DNA from: an uncultured Bacteroidia bacterium
GTDB taxonomy: Bacteria; Bacteroidota; Bacteroidia; Bacteroidales; UBA932
Assembly: GCA_902788175.1 (NCBI GenBank)
Contig: CADAJF010000014.1
Span: 1-63,311 of the forward strand
Reading direction: 5' to 3'
Length of the DNA: 63,311 nt
This document shows positions 31,619 to 40,743 of this stretch, piece after piece. A program made the position numbers and the translations under genes. The notes beneath the pieces are model-generated. The model did no database searches, was not told the DNA's origin, and worked only from the letters and a program-made list of their open reading frames with translations. Positions within the stretch are counted from its first letter, which is position 1, and every line of letters starts with the position of its first letter.

Positions 31619-34239
31619 AATCTGTTTGGAAAAAAATCTGTATAGGCCTTGGTGCCGTAGCCCTTTTCCTGGCCCTCAGTTACGGCTTTGTGCCGCAAGT
31701 GCTGGACGGTAAGATAGTGAACCAGAGTGATATATCCGGATATATCGGCATGTCCCAGGAGATGAACCAGTGGAACAAAGCCCATCCGGACAATCCCACT
31801 TACTGGACGGACTCCATGTTTGGCGGCATGCCCACTACGGCCATCTCTACCCAGAACAAAGGGGATCACACCCAGTGGATCTATGACCTGCTTCTTACCG
31901 GCAAGCGGCCTGCTACTTACCTCTTTATCACTTTGTTAGGAGCTTTCCTGCTGTTTTTGGCCATGGGGGTGAAGTGGTTTGTGGCCATTGGCGGGGCCAT
32001 AGCCATTGCCTTCTGCAGCTACAATTTCCAGATTATCCAGGTGGGGCACAACACCAAGATGCAGGCTATTGCCTTCATGCCCTGGGTGCTTGCCGCCCTG
32101 GTGTACACCTACCGGAGCGCCCTGGATGGCCAAAAACACCCCGTCATTCCCGGCCGGACCGGGAATCTTTTCCGGGTCATTCTCGGTGCCGTGCTCTTTG
32201 GCCTGGCTCTCAGTATGCAAATCAAGGCCAACCATCAGCAGATTACCTACTACCTGGCCATCATGGTGCTGCTGTATGCCCTGGTGGAGTTTATCCACTG
32301 CTTCCGGAGCAAGGCTTGGCGGCAGTTCTGGCTGGCATCGGCCCTTTTGCTGGTGCTGGGCGGGGCGGGCATCGCTACCAATGTGAACAAGCTGCTGCCG
32401 CTGGCTAAGTACACGCCTCAGACTATGCGCGGCGGGTCCGAACTCTCGCAGGAGGGCACCGGCACCAAGGGCCTGGACCTGGACTACGCCACTTCCTGGA
32501 GCTACGGCTGGGAGGAACTTCCCAACCTCCTCATTCCGGATTTCAACGGAGGGTCTTCGGCCGGGGCGGTGGATCCGGAGAAATCGGCCACCATCAAACT
32601 GCTGCGCCAGGCGGGGCAGAAAAACCTCAAGGAGACTGCTAAAAACCTGCCGCTTTATTGGGGCCCGCAGCCTTTTACCGCCGGTCCCATGTATATGGGT
32701 GCCGTCACAGTTTTCCTCTTCCTGCTGGGCCTTTTCCTTTACAAAGGGCGCGAAAAATGGTGGTTGCTGGCGGCTACTTTACTGGCCGTCCTGATGGCTG
32801 TCGGTAGTCACTTTATGTTGTTTACAGAGCTTTGTTTCAAGTATTTACCGCTCTATAACAAGTTCCGGACGGTGTCTATGGCGCTGGTGGTGCTGCAAGT
32901 TGCCATGCCGCTGCTGGGCTTTGTGACGCTGGACCGTATAGTCCGCTCCAACTACGAAGCCCCCCGTTTCCGCAAGGCCTCCTTCTGGGCTCTCGGCCTT
33001 AGCGGCGGCTTCTGCCTGCTGTGCTGGCTCATTCCCAGTCTTTTCGGCAACTTTGAAAGCGCCGCAGACGCCTCCATGCAGGACGTAGTGGTGGAGGCCC
33101 TGGTGCAGGACCGCATCGCCCTTTTCCGGGCCGATTCCCTCCGCTCCCTGGGGCTCATAACCATTACTGCACTGCTGCTGTGGTGGCCCTATTTAAACAA
33201 AAAGGAGCAAAAGCGCGACAACAGGGCGATAGCTGCCGTCCTTATCTGCGCCATCAGTGCCGTCAACCTTTTTTTGGTGGGCAAGCGCTACCTCAACAGC
33301 GACCATTTCACCACCCCGCGGGATTTCAACAAACCCTTCACCGAGCGCCCCGTGGACCAGATGATCAAAGCCGACGAAGATCCCTCCTACCGTGTCCTGG
33401 ACCTTACGGTGAACGTCTTCAACTCCTCCGTTCCTTCCTACCATCACAAGAGCGTGGGCGGGTACTCGCCGGCCAAGCTGCAGCGCTACCAGGACCTCAT
33501 CGAGCGCTATCTGTCGGCGGAAATCAATGGACTGTACAAGCAGCTCAACGAGTCCTCCTCCCTGGAGGAAGTGGAGGCCTGGATGGCCGACGGAACTCCG
33601 CTGCTCAACGCCCTGAACACCCGTTACGTGGTGCTGGACGGGGATTATCCGCCCCTGGTGAACGAGTCAGCCCTGGGCACAGCCTGGTTTGTGGAGTCGG
33701 TGGTGTCGGCCTCCTCGCCGCAGGAGCACATTGCCCTCCTTGGCAGCGTGGACCTCAGCCGCCAGGCAGTGCTGGACGCCGATGACAGCCGCTCCCTCCC
33801 GGCCCTGACCGCCCCCGGCATCCCCAGCTCGGCGGATCCCGCCTCTGCAGACTCCGTCATCCCCGGCTTGACCGGGGATCTTATCGGCCTTACGTCCTAC
33901 GCCCCCAATGAGCTGCATTACCATTACAGCGCCACTACGGACCGGCTGGCCGTTTTCAGTGAAATTTACTACCCCAACGGCTGGAGCGCCACAGTGGACG
34001 GAGAGCCCCTGGAACTGCTTCGGGCCAACTGGGCCTTCCGCGCCGCACTGCTTCCCGCCGGCGAGCATGAGGTGGTGATGACCTTCCTGCCGCAGAGCTA
34101 TCGCACCGGCGCCGCCATTTCCCGCGTCGCTTCCATCGGCCTGCTCCTGCTGCTCCTGCTGGCCCTCCTTGCCCTGATACGCAACTCCCTAAAAACCAAT
34201 AACTTACAGAAACCAATCGGCGCAAAATGCAACGATTGA
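31615..34239 (+). CDS. yfhO: YfhO-family membrane protein with palindromic repeats inside the gene
   Basis: 874 aa, about 12 membrane segments and a C-terminal soluble domain (residues 560-840). YfhO proteins are GT-C-like and have been linked to glycosylation of lipids or teichoic acids in Bacillus. Visible: an extracytoplasmic NQSDISGYIGMSQEMNQW loop, QIKANHQQITYYL, and the SYAPNELHYHYSATTDRLAVFSE segment. Two in-frame insert-like peptides, VIPGRTGNL (about 178-186) and VIPGLTGDL (about 749-757), are encoded by 27-bp palindromes. The last residues, KPIGAKCND, come from a decayed 33-bp palindrome. Co-transcribed with the upstream glycosyltransferase. Confidence 0.85.
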   Translation: MKSVWKKICIGLGAVALFLALSYGFVPQVLDGKIVNQSDISGYIGMSQEMNQWNKAHPDNPTYWTDSMFGGMPTTAISTQNKGDHTQWIYDLLLTGKRPATYLFITLLGAFLLFLAMGVKWFVAIGGAIAIAFCSYNFQIIQVGHNTKMQAIAFMPWVLAALVYTYRSALDGQKHPVIPGRTGNLFRVILGAVLFGLALSMQIKANHQQITYYLAIMVLLYALVEFIHCFRSKAWRQFWLASALLLVLGGAGIATNVNKLLPLAKYTPQTMRGGSELSQEGTGTKGLDLDYATSWSYGWEELPNLLIPDFNGGSSAGAVDPEKSATIKLLRQAGQKNLKETAKNLPLYWGPQPFTAGPMYMGAVTVFLFLLGLFLYKGREKWWLLAATLLAVLMAVGSHFMLFTELCFKYLPLYNKFRTVSMALVVLQVAMPLLGFVTLDRIVRSNYEAPRFRKASFWALGLSGGFCLLCWLIPSLFGNFESAADASMQDVVVEALVQDRIALFRADSLRSLGLITITALLLWWPYLNKKEQKRDNRAIAAVLICAISAVNLFLVGKRYLNSDHFTTPRDFNKPFTERPVDQMIKADEDPSYRVLDLTVNVFNSSVPSYHHKSVGGYSPAKLQRYQDLIERYLSAEINGLYKQLNESSSLEEVEAWMADGTPLLNALNTRYVVLDGDYPPLVNESALGTAWFVESVVSASSPQEHIALLGSVDLSRQAVLDADDSRSLPALTAPGIPSSADPASADSVIPGLTGDLIGLTSYAPNELHYHYSATTDRLAVFSEIYYPNGWSATVDGEPLELLRANWAFRAALLPAGEHEVVMTFLPQSYRTGAAISRVASIGLLLLLLLALLALIRNSLKTNNLQKPIGAKCND
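32142..32168 (+). repeat. 27-bp palindromic repeat inside yfhO, first copy
   Basis: ATTCCCGG (32146-32153) pairs with CCGGGAAT (32159-32166). Encodes PVIPGRTGN in frame, in a loop between membrane segments. Confidence 0.85.
33855..33881 (+). repeat. 27-bp palindromic repeat inside yfhO, second copy
   Basis: ATCCCCGG (33859-33866) pairs with CCGGGGAT (33872-33879). Compared with the first copy, both arms changed together (T-A to C-G), keeping the stem. Encodes SVIPGLTGD in frame. Confidence 0.85.
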
Positions 34240-34242
34240 TTT
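34210..34242. repeat. 33-bp palindromic repeat, degenerate copy 3 at the yfhO stop
   Basis: The right arm TGCAACGATTGATTT is intact; the left arm has 3 changes (AAACCAATCGGCGCA). The TGA stop of yfhO lies inside the right arm. The only copy between co-directional genes. Confidence 0.85.
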
Positions 34243-34276
34243 TCATAAACGCCTAAGAATCAAGAAGATACGTCGC

Positions 34277-35338
34277 ATGACAGAGACAGAGATAATGCAA
34301 TGGCTGCAGGAAGTGCAGCATCCGGCCAAGGAGGACCAGAGCGTGGTGGCCCTTGGCATGGTGGACAAAGTGGAGCAGGAGAAGGGCAAGGTCCGCGTGA
34401 CCCTGGCCTTCCCCAAGCGCCCGGATCCGCTTAAGAACTACCTCATCGGCGCTGTGCAGGCCTGCCTGTACCGCCATCTTCCCGGCGGCACGGAGATAGA
34501 GGTGGACACCATTGTCAAAGACCCCGCCAAACCCGCTCCCAAGGGCATCCAGTTCAACCTGGAGCAGCTGCGGGAAGTGCGCCAGATCATAGGCATCGCC
34601 TCCGGAAAAGGCGGCGTAGGTAAAAGCACCGTTACCGTAAACCTGGCCGTTGCCCTGGCCCGCCTGGGCTTTCGCGTAGGTGTAGCCGACGCCGATGTTT
34701 ACGGCCCCTCCATCCCCACCATGACCGGCACGGAAGACGCCGTCATCGAGATGGAAGGCGAGGACGAGAACACCAACCTCTTTATCCCCGTAGAAAAGTT
34801 CGGCGTCAAGTGGCTTTCCGTCGGCCACGTTTCGCAGGCCGGGCAGGCCCTTATCTGGCGCGGCCCCATGGCCTCTACCGCCCTCAAGCAAATCATCCTG
34901 CAAACCGCCTGGGGCCCGTTGGACGTGCTGCTCATAGACATGCCCCCCGGCACCGGCGACATCCAGATTTCCCTGATCGGCGACATCCCCCTCACCGGCG
35001 CCGTCATTGTCACCACCCCCCAGCAGGTAGCCCTGGCCGATGTCCTCCGCGGCGCCAACATGTTCCGCAATCCGCAGGTGAACAAACCCATCCTGGGCCT
35101 GGTGGAAAACATGTCCTGGTTCACCCCGGCGGCCCATCCGGAAGAAAAATACTACCTCTTCGGCAAAGACGGCGGCGCCCGCATGGCCTCCGGCCTGGAC
35201 ATCCCCCTCCTGGGTCAGATTCCCCTGGTGCAGGATATCCGCGAAGGCGCCGATGAAGGCACCCCCGCAGCCCTTCTGGACCGCCCGGACTCCCAGGCCT
35301 TCCTCTCCATCGCCCGCCAGCTCTCCGCCGCCCTCTAA
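34277..35338 (+). CDS. mrp: Mrp/NBP35-family Fe-S carrier P-loop ATPase
   Basis: 353 aa. N-terminal MIP18/DUF59-like domain (1-85), then an ApbC-type ATPase with deviant Walker A GKGGVGKST (110-118), DADVYGPS, and the family motif IDMPPGTGDIQ. The protein scaffolds and transfers Fe-S clusters. The C-terminal CxxC of E. coli Mrp is absent: after ENMSW the sequence reads FTPAAHPEEKYYLFG, which I believe is usual in Bacteroidota. It starts 37 bp after yfhO. Confidence 0.92.
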   Translation: MTETEIMQWLQEVQHPAKEDQSVVALGMVDKVEQEKGKVRVTLAFPKRPDPLKNYLIGAVQACLYRHLPGGTEIEVDTIVKDPAKPAPKGIQFNLEQLREVRQIIGIASGKGGVGKSTVTVNLAVALARLGFRVGVADADVYGPSIPTMTGTEDAVIEMEGEDENTNLFIPVEKFGVKWLSVGHVSQAGQALIWRGPMASTALKQIILQTAWGPLDVLLIDMPPGTGDIQISLIGDIPLTGAVIVTTPQQVALADVLRGANMFRNPQVNKPILGLVENMSWFTPAAHPEEKYYLFGKDGGARMASGLDIPLLGQIPLVQDIREGADEGTPAALLDRPDSQAFLSIARQLSAAL

Positions 35339-35376
35339 GCGTGTAGCTTAACCACCTGTAGCACAGGCGCTTACAA

Positions 35377-35409
35377 AAATCAATCGTTGCAATTTGCAAC
35401 GATTGATTT
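35377..35409. repeat. 33-bp palindromic repeat, copy 4
   Basis: Perfect 15-bp arms with spacer ATT, between the convergent mrp and S46 peptidase genes. Probable bidirectional terminator. Confidence 0.9.
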
Positions 35410-35447
35410 CTATAAACGTATGAGTGTTAGCTACTTAGCTATCACGG

Positions 35448-37571
35448 TTATTTTACGAAGGTGAGTTCGTTGATGATGTTGGAGGCGCCGCCTACTTTTT
35501 CCACCATCCACAGGACGTAGCGGATATCCACGCAGATGCAGCGCTGGAGCTGGGGCTCGAACATGACGTCAGAGCTCATGCTCTCCCAGTTGCCGTCAAA
35601 GGCCAGGCCGATCAGGTTGCCCTTGGCATCCAGCACGGGAGAACCGGAGTTGCCGCCGGTGATGTCGTTGTTGGTGAGGAAGCAGGTGTGCAGGGTGCCG
35701 TCTGCATCGGCCCAGCGGCCATAGTCGCCGGCGAGGAGCAGTTCCTTCACCTTGGCAGGGAGGATGAATTCCGGGTTGGAGGGATCTTCCTTCTCCAGCA
35801 GGCCCTTGGCGGTGGTGTAATGCCAGTACTTGAGGCCGTCTTTGGGGCTGTAAGGCAGCACGTTACCATAGGTCAGGCGCATGGTGGAGTTGGCATCCGG
35901 GTACATGGCCTTGCCTTTCTGCCATTCCATGAGGGCGGCGGCAAAATGCTTGCGGGCGGTGTTGTAAGCTTCCTCTGCGTCATTGCTGCCGCTGGGCCTG
36001 CGGGCGCCGGGACCGGGCCGCATGGCGCTGCCGTAAAGCTTCATATAGCGGGCCATCAGAGGGCTGTAAATACCGGCCGACAGCTGCGCCACAGGGTCCT
36101 GCATCAACTCCTCAACGGGTGTCTTGGAAAGCTTCTCGAAGGAAGTGAAAGCGCTGGTAGCGAAGAGGGTATCTACATAGGCGGGGATGTCCATGGTGGC
36201 AAAATCCCGTCCGGGAATCTGGAGGTAATCCTCCTTGTCTGCCCTTTGCCGATAGAATTCCAACAGGGCCACGGCCTCTTTCTTGTCCAGTTCCACCACA
36301 TAGTCGCGGTACATGCCCTGGATGCGGGGGAGGATGGCCTCCAGCGTGGCTTCGGCGTTGCGCTGCTTTTCGCGCGTGTAGGCCGAGACGATATTATTAT
36401 ACATGCTTACCAGCTCAATGCGGCTGGGAGCCTCCGAAAGGAGGGTGACGGCGCGGTTGTCGGCCGAGTTCTTCTCTACGTAAGCGGCAATATCGGCCAC
36501 AGGGTCTCCGTATTTGGCCTTGCGCTCCGGCGAAGCCTCAATCCAGGCCTTCAGGGCAGCTTCCTTCTCCTGCTCCCGGCCGATGATATTGAGGTTCTCG
36601 AAAGCCAGTTCCTCACCCTGCCACTTCTTCCAGCCATTGGCGCTGCCGGCGTACTTGTTGGCATACTTGAGCTGGACGGAAGGGTCTGCGCACATGGCTT
36701 CCCACATCAGGTCCTGGCGCACGGTGCGGGCATCGATGCGGATGCGGTTGGTGGCAATCATCTCCTTGAGCTGGGTGGCCGTCTGGTAGCGCTGGGTGCT
36801 GCCAGGATAACCCATGATCATGGCAAAGTCGTTCTCCTTGACACCGCCGGCAGCGATTTTGAGGCTCTTGGCGGGCTTGTAGGGGACATTCTCTGCGCTG
36901 TAGTCTGCGGGCAGGTTGTCCTTGCCGGCATAAACGCGGAACATGGAGAAGTCGCAGGTGTGGCGGGGCCACATCCAGTTGTCCGTCTCTCCGCCGAACT
37001 TACCCATGGATGCCGGGGGAGCACCCACAAAGCGGACATCACGGTACGTGCGGTAAACAATGAGGTAGTGGACATTGTTGTTATAGAAACCTGTTACCTG
37101 CACGCGGCAGCCGGGATTGGCTTCCTGGGCGGCTTTCTGCAGGTCTTCTGCCTTGGCGCCGTGTTTTTCAATGGCGTCGGTCACGTCTTCCATCTTGACC
37201 AGGAAGGTGACGGTAAGGCCCGGGCAGGGAATTTCCTCCCCGAAGTTCTTAGCCCAGAAACCGTCCATCAGGTAGTTGTGCTCATCGGTGGACAGACCCT
37301 GAATGCTGCTGTAACCGCAGTGGTGGTTGGTAACCAGCAGGCCCTGGGCCGATATCATCTCTCCGGTGCAACCCCCGCCAAAGTGCACGATGGCATCCTT
37401 CAGGGAAGTTTTGTTGATGGAGTAAATCTCTTCCGGGCTCAGGCGGCAGCCGGCTGCCTTGAGGTCTTTGCCGTTGAGCTGTTTCAGCAGCGGCAGGAGC
37501 CACATTCCTTCGTCGGCCAGGGCGCTCACCGCGAGGGCGAGACCGGCACAAAAAGCGAGAAATCGTTTCAT
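35448..37571 (-). CDS. S46 dipeptidyl-peptidase (DPP7/DPP11 family)
   Basis: 707 aa from ATG 37571, which gives the signal peptide MKRFLAFCAGLALAVSALAD; the frame stays open further upstream through the promoter. Chymotrypsin-like catalytic motifs: NHHCGYSSIQ (His83/84), and NDITGGNSGSPVLD with nucleophile Ser near 642. Gly660 in FDGNWESM sits where DPP7 has Gly and DPP11 has Arg, so DPP7-like release of dipeptides with a hydrophobic second residue is inferred. Acts in the periplasm on imported oligopeptides. Length is usual for the family (700-720). Confidence 0.92.
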   Translation of the reverse strand: MKRFLAFCAGLALAVSALADEGMWLLPLLKQLNGKDLKAAGCRLSPEEIYSINKTSLKDAIVHFGGGCTGEMISAQGLLVTNHHCGYSSIQGLSTDEHNYLMDGFWAKNFGEEIPCPGLTVTFLVKMEDVTDAIEKHGAKAEDLQKAAQEANPGCRVQVTGFYNNNVHYLIVYRTYRDVRFVGAPPASMGKFGGETDNWMWPRHTCDFSMFRVYAGKDNLPADYSAENVPYKPAKSLKIAAGGVKENDFAMIMGYPGSTQRYQTATQLKEMIATNRIRIDARTVRQDLMWEAMCADPSVQLKYANKYAGSANGWKKWQGEELAFENLNIIGREQEKEAALKAWIEASPERKAKYGDPVADIAAYVEKNSADNRAVTLLSEAPSRIELVSMYNNIVSAYTREKQRNAEATLEAILPRIQGMYRDYVVELDKKEAVALLEFYRQRADKEDYLQIPGRDFATMDIPAYVDTLFATSAFTSFEKLSKTPVEELMQDPVAQLSAGIYSPLMARYMKLYGSAMRPGPGARRPSGSNDAEEAYNTARKHFAAALMEWQKGKAMYPDANSTMRLTYGNVLPYSPKDGLKYWHYTTAKGLLEKEDPSNPEFILPAKVKELLLAGDYGRWADADGTLHTCFLTNNDITGGNSGSPVLDAKGNLIGLAFDGNWESMSSDVMFEPQLQRCICVDIRYVLWMVEKVGGASNIINELTFVK

Positions 37572-37591
37572 AAAAGCTAAATTATTTGGTA

Positions 37592-37622
37592 CAAATGTAA
37601 ACAAAATAATATCTTCGTGCAA
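37592..37622 (-). promoter_or_regulatory. Promoter of the S46 peptidase gene
   Basis: Minus strand: TTG (37622-37620), 20 bp, TACATTTG (37599-37592), then 20 nt to the ATG. Confidence 0.8.
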
Positions 37623-37651
37623 GGAATGTAAATAATTGGGTTATAAACTTG

Positions 37652-38287
37652 ATGAAACGTTTTCTCCAGATTTTTTTGCTGCTTGTCCTGGTCTCTTGCT
37701 CGGCCGGAAAAGCGGATTATAACCTCCCGGAGGAGACCTTCATCGTAACGGTCAAAAAAGGGGCGGACGGCCGCATCTTTTTCCAGCAGGACGACAACAC
37801 CATCCTCTACCCCCTCAACTATTCCCGCCCTTACAATGGGCTGCAGCGCATTATCTGCGGCCTGGCTGTACATCCTGGAGGGCAGTGCGGTGTGCTGTGG
37901 ATGGATTTTCTGGAAAAGGGCCCTACCGTGGCCTTCAGCGGGCAGGACCTTTCTTCCTCGGGCGGCATCGATGTCCTGGAAGACTGGATGACCAGCGTGG
38001 AGGACGGCTTCCTTACCCTGCATTATGCCACCTGGTGGGGAGACGGCAGCATCCAGCACAGCCTTTCCCTTGTTACGGGCGCCAACCCGGAAAACCCTTA
38101 TGAGCTGTGGCTTATCCACAGCAGCAACGCGGATGCCGCCCTGGAGCGGGCCGATGCCCTTACCTACTTTGACATCAACGACCTGCCCCCTACAGGAGCG
38201 GAATACGTTAACCTAATCCTAAAATGGAAAAACGGTGAAGGAAAGATTTCCGGCAAGACTTTCCGCTTCCGAAACAGGATGGACTGA
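37652..38287 (+). CDS. NigD-like lipoprotein
   Basis: 211 aa from ATG 37652; the TTG three codons' distance upstream adds nothing. Lipobox LVLVSCS (Cys16). The beta-rich start TFIVTVKKGADGRIFFQQDDNTILYP fits the OB-like N-terminal domain of NigD proteins, followed by a C-terminal sandwich domain. NigD-like proteins are a Bacteroidota family of unknown function. The 3' end overlaps the sigma factor gene by 53 bp in another frame. Confidence 0.75.
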   Translation: MKRFLQIFLLLVLVSCSAGKADYNLPEETFIVTVKKGADGRIFFQQDDNTILYPLNYSRPYNGLQRIICGLAVHPGGQCGVLWMDFLEKGPTVAFSGQDLSSSGGIDVLEDWMTSVEDGFLTLHYATWWGDGSIQHSLSLVTGANPENPYELWLIHSSNADAALERADALTYFDINDLPPTGAEYVNLILKWKNGEGKISGKTFRFRNRMD

Positions 38288-38816
38288 ACGGGAGCTGCTG
38301 GAAAAAATCCGCGGTAAGGACGCGGCCGCCAGGCGCCTTTTCTATGAGCGCTACGCCGGCTACCTTACTGCGGTATGTTCCCGTTATATACCGGACCGTC
38401 ACGCCGCCAAGGATGTCTTGCAGGAATCCTTTGTGAAAATGCTCCCGGCCCTGGACCGCTTCGAGTACCGCGGAGAGGGCAGCCTCAGGGCCTGGGCTTC
38501 GCGCATAGTGGTGAACACGGCGCTCAAGAGCCTTCGGGGGAAGATCTATTTTACCCCCGTGGAAGGACTTCCGGACCTGGCCCAGGAAGAGGCCCCGGAA
38601 GTAGAAAAAGTGCCCGCCAAGGTGCTGCAAGGCTTTATCCAGGCCCTGCCGGACGGCTACAGGACCGTTTTCAACCTCTTCGTTTTCGAGAATAAATCGC
38701 ACCGGGAGATTGCCCAGCTGCTGGGAATCAAGGAAGATTCCTCTGCGTCTCAGTACTCCCGGGCCCGGGCGCAGCTGGCCCGGCAAATCAAAGCCTATCT
38801 GAAGGAACATGAGTAA
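38235..38816 (+). CDS. ECF-type RNA polymerase sigma factor
   Basis: 193 aa. Region 2: AARRLFYERYAGYLTAVCSRYIPDRHAAKDVLQESFVKML (about 31-70) with the core-binding DVLQE. Region 4: ALPDGYRTVFNLFVFENKSHREIAQLLGIKEDSSASQYSRAR (about 137-178), a -35-recognising helix-turn-helix. The long 5' overlap with the previous gene suggests coupling, but no shorter start preserves region 2 as well. It is followed with 8-nt overlap by its probable anti-sigma partner. Confidence 0.9.
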   Translation: MKERFPARLSASETGWTERELLEKIRGKDAAARRLFYERYAGYLTAVCSRYIPDRHAAKDVLQESFVKMLPALDRFEYRGEGSLRAWASRIVVNTALKSLRGKIYFTPVEGLPDLAQEEAPEVEKVPAKVLQGFIQALPDGYRTVFNLFVFENKSHREIAQLLGIKEDSSASQYSRARAQLARQIKAYLKEHE

Positions 38817-40074
38817 AGAATGGACAGACAAGCTTCCGCAGCTCCTGGAGGACTACACGGAAGCAGCACCGGAAGGGCTGTGGGACGCAGTCCTCTCGGA
38901 GGTGCAGCCGCGCCGTCGCCGCGTGGCCGCCTGGTGGTATGCAGCTGGCGCCGGCCTTGCAGCCGCGGCTGCCGTAGTACTGGCTGTGTTCCTTTGGAAA
39001 ACACCTTCGAGCGCCCCCGTAGCGGTCCTCCCCGTCCCGGAAGACCGCCTGGCCCAGGAGGTTCCTGCAGCCCCTGAGAATCCCGCCCCGGAAACCCCCT
39101 CCGCGGGCCAGATCCCCTTTGAAGCCGGGGACCGCATCCATCCCAAAAGCAGCACATCTCCCGCTTCAATAGAGGTGGTTCCGCCCCAGGAACCCAAGCT
39201 GTCCCAAACGCCGCCCGAAGCCCTTCCGTCTCAGCCGGAAATAGAGGCTCAATCACCGGTGGAAGCCCTTCCTCCCCAAAAAGAAACAGAAGCTCAGCCC
39301 CAGGAGGAAGCTCCTTCGGAGGCCGCTGCCACAGAACCAGTCAGAGAGCAGTGGCCGCAGGAGAAAGAGCCCGTGAAAAAGCTTCGGAAAAGGAAAAAGC
39401 TGCAACTGGGGGTTACCTCCGGATCTTACCTGGCGCAGGCCGGAACAATCGTCACCAAGGGCTATGGCGTACCCACCCATCCGGGCATGGCCGTTGCCAC
39501 CAAAGCCACGCAGGAGAGCGGCGTTTCCGTTCCCATGCTCAGCCGCAACCGGGAAAGCACCACGGAGGCCTCTCACCGGCAAAGCATCCGCCTGGGTGTG
39601 GGGGTGGACTACAGTTTTACCCCTCGCTGGAGCGTAGGAAGCGGCCTTATGTACACCGTCCTTCGCTCGGACTTTCAAACGCATTCGGGAGAAACAGAGG
39701 CCCGCACAACGCGGCATCTGTACTACCTGGGCATTCCGCTTTCGCTGCAATGGAAAGCCCTGAAATGGAAGCGTTTAAGTATCAGTCTCAATGCCGGCCC
39801 CATGTGGGAAACGGCCATAGGGGCGCGGGAAAACACGCGCTCATATATAGGCGGAAGCAAATGGTCAGAGCAGGAGGAAAGTCCCTCTGTCCGGGATACG
39901 CAGTGGTCCCTGCATGGTGGAATAGGCGTTCAGTACCAGCTGGCGCGCCACGGGGCCATTTTCCTGCAGCCGGGCCTGTCCTGGTACTTCAGTGGCAGCG
40001 GCGCGGTGGAATCCTGGTACACTACCCATCCCCTCTCTCCGGAGTTTAGCTTCGGGTACAAGTTTATTTTCTAA
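38809..40074 (+). CDS. Trans-envelope anti-sigma-like protein with outer-membrane barrel domain
   Basis: 421 aa, four parts. Residues 1-38: short soluble segment starting MSKEWTDKLPQLLEDYTEAAP, placed like a cytosolic anti-sigma peptide. Residues 41-63: one Ala/Val-rich membrane helix preceded by RRRR. Residues 65-195: Pro/Glu-rich spacer of about 130 residues with no charged-hydrophobic fold. Residues 200-421: amphipathic strands (RLGVGVDYSFTPRWSVGSGLMYTV ... EFSFGYKFIF) typical of a small outer-membrane beta-barrel with terminal Phe. Sequence suggests one chain linking inner membrane, periplasm and outer membrane. Anti-sigma role is inferred from position. Confidence 0.75.
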   Translation: MSKEWTDKLPQLLEDYTEAAPEGLWDAVLSEVQPRRRRVAAWWYAAGAGLAAAAAVVLAVFLWKTPSSAPVAVLPVPEDRLAQEVPAAPENPAPETPSAGQIPFEAGDRIHPKSSTSPASIEVVPPQEPKLSQTPPEALPSQPEIEAQSPVEALPPQKETEAQPQEEAPSEAAATEPVREQWPQEKEPVKKLRKRKKLQLGVTSGSYLAQAGTIVTKGYGVPTHPGMAVATKATQESGVSVPMLSRNRESTTEASHRQSIRLGVGVDYSFTPRWSVGSGLMYTVLRSDFQTHSGETEARTTRHLYYLGIPLSLQWKALKWKRLSISLNAGPMWETAIGARENTRSYIGGSKWSEQEESPSVRDTQWSLHGGIGVQYQLARHGAIFLQPGLSWYFSGSGAVESWYTTHPLSPEFSFGYKFIF

Positions 40075-40685
40075 AAGAGGCTGGGTTCCAGTTCCTTAAC
40101 GTGGAAGGACTTGCGGTGCCAGGGGGTATAGCCGTGGCGGCGGATGGCTTCTATGTGCTCTGCGGTGGGGTAGCCCATATTGCGCTCCCAGCCGTACTGG
40201 GGGTATTGGGCAGCTAGCTCACGCATAAAGGCATCGCGGTAAGTTTTGGCCAGCACGGAGGCAGCCGCAATGCTGGCATAGGTGGCATCCCCGTGCACCA
40301 CAGTCCGGTAATGGGCAAAGCCATAGGGGCCGAAGGGACGGAACTTGTTCCCGTCCACCAGCAGGAAAGCCGGGGCGGGGCTCAGGCGCAGCACAGCCCG
40401 CTGCATGCCGGTGACGGAGGCCCAAAGGATGTTGAGACGGTCTATTTCATCGGCCTGGACGGCCTCCACGGCCCAGGCGACGGCCTCCTGCTCGATGACG
40501 GGCCGAAGCTCTTCCCGGGCTTTTTCGCTCATCTTTTTGGAGTCGTTCAGGAGTGGATGGTGAAAATCCGGCGGCAGAATCACCGCCGCGGCATACACCG
40601 GCCCTGCCAGCGGCCCGCGGCCTGCCTCGTCGCAGCCCGCCTCCAGCCGCCCCGGCTCCATATAAGGTAGCAAATTCGCTTTCAT
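40071..40685 (-). CDS. rnhB: Ribonuclease HII
   Basis: Removes RNA, including single ribonucleotides, from DNA. 204 aa with catalytic DEAGRGPLAGPV (Asp19, Glu20), a third acidic residue in FLLVDGNKF, and DATYASIAAASVLAKTYRD carrying the fourth. Convergent with the previous gene, 4-bp overlap. Confidence 0.95.
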   Translation of the reverse strand: MKANLLPYMEPGRLEAGCDEAGRGPLAGPVYAAAVILPPDFHHPLLNDSKKMSEKAREELRPVIEQEAVAWAVEAVQADEIDRLNILWASVTGMQRAVLRLSPAPAFLLVDGNKFRPFGPYGFAHYRTVVHGDATYASIAAASVLAKTYRDAFMRELAAQYPQYGWERNMGYPTAEHIEAIRRHGYTPWHRKSFHVKELEPSLF

Positions 40686-40743
40686 CCCTGCAAAAATACA
40701 AAATTTCCCTTTCCCCTAAAATGCCCGGAACCTCCGAAATTGT

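Noticed and set aside
34277-35338. Mrp as defective because the C-terminal CxxC is missing.
   Set aside because: The replacement segment after ENMSW is, to my knowledge, normal for this phylum; all ATPase motifs are intact.
35688-37580. A 630-codon plus-strand open frame opposite the S46 peptidase.
   Set aside because: It mirrors the peptidase gene, has no motif, and the real gene has a signal peptide, promoter and catalytic residues.
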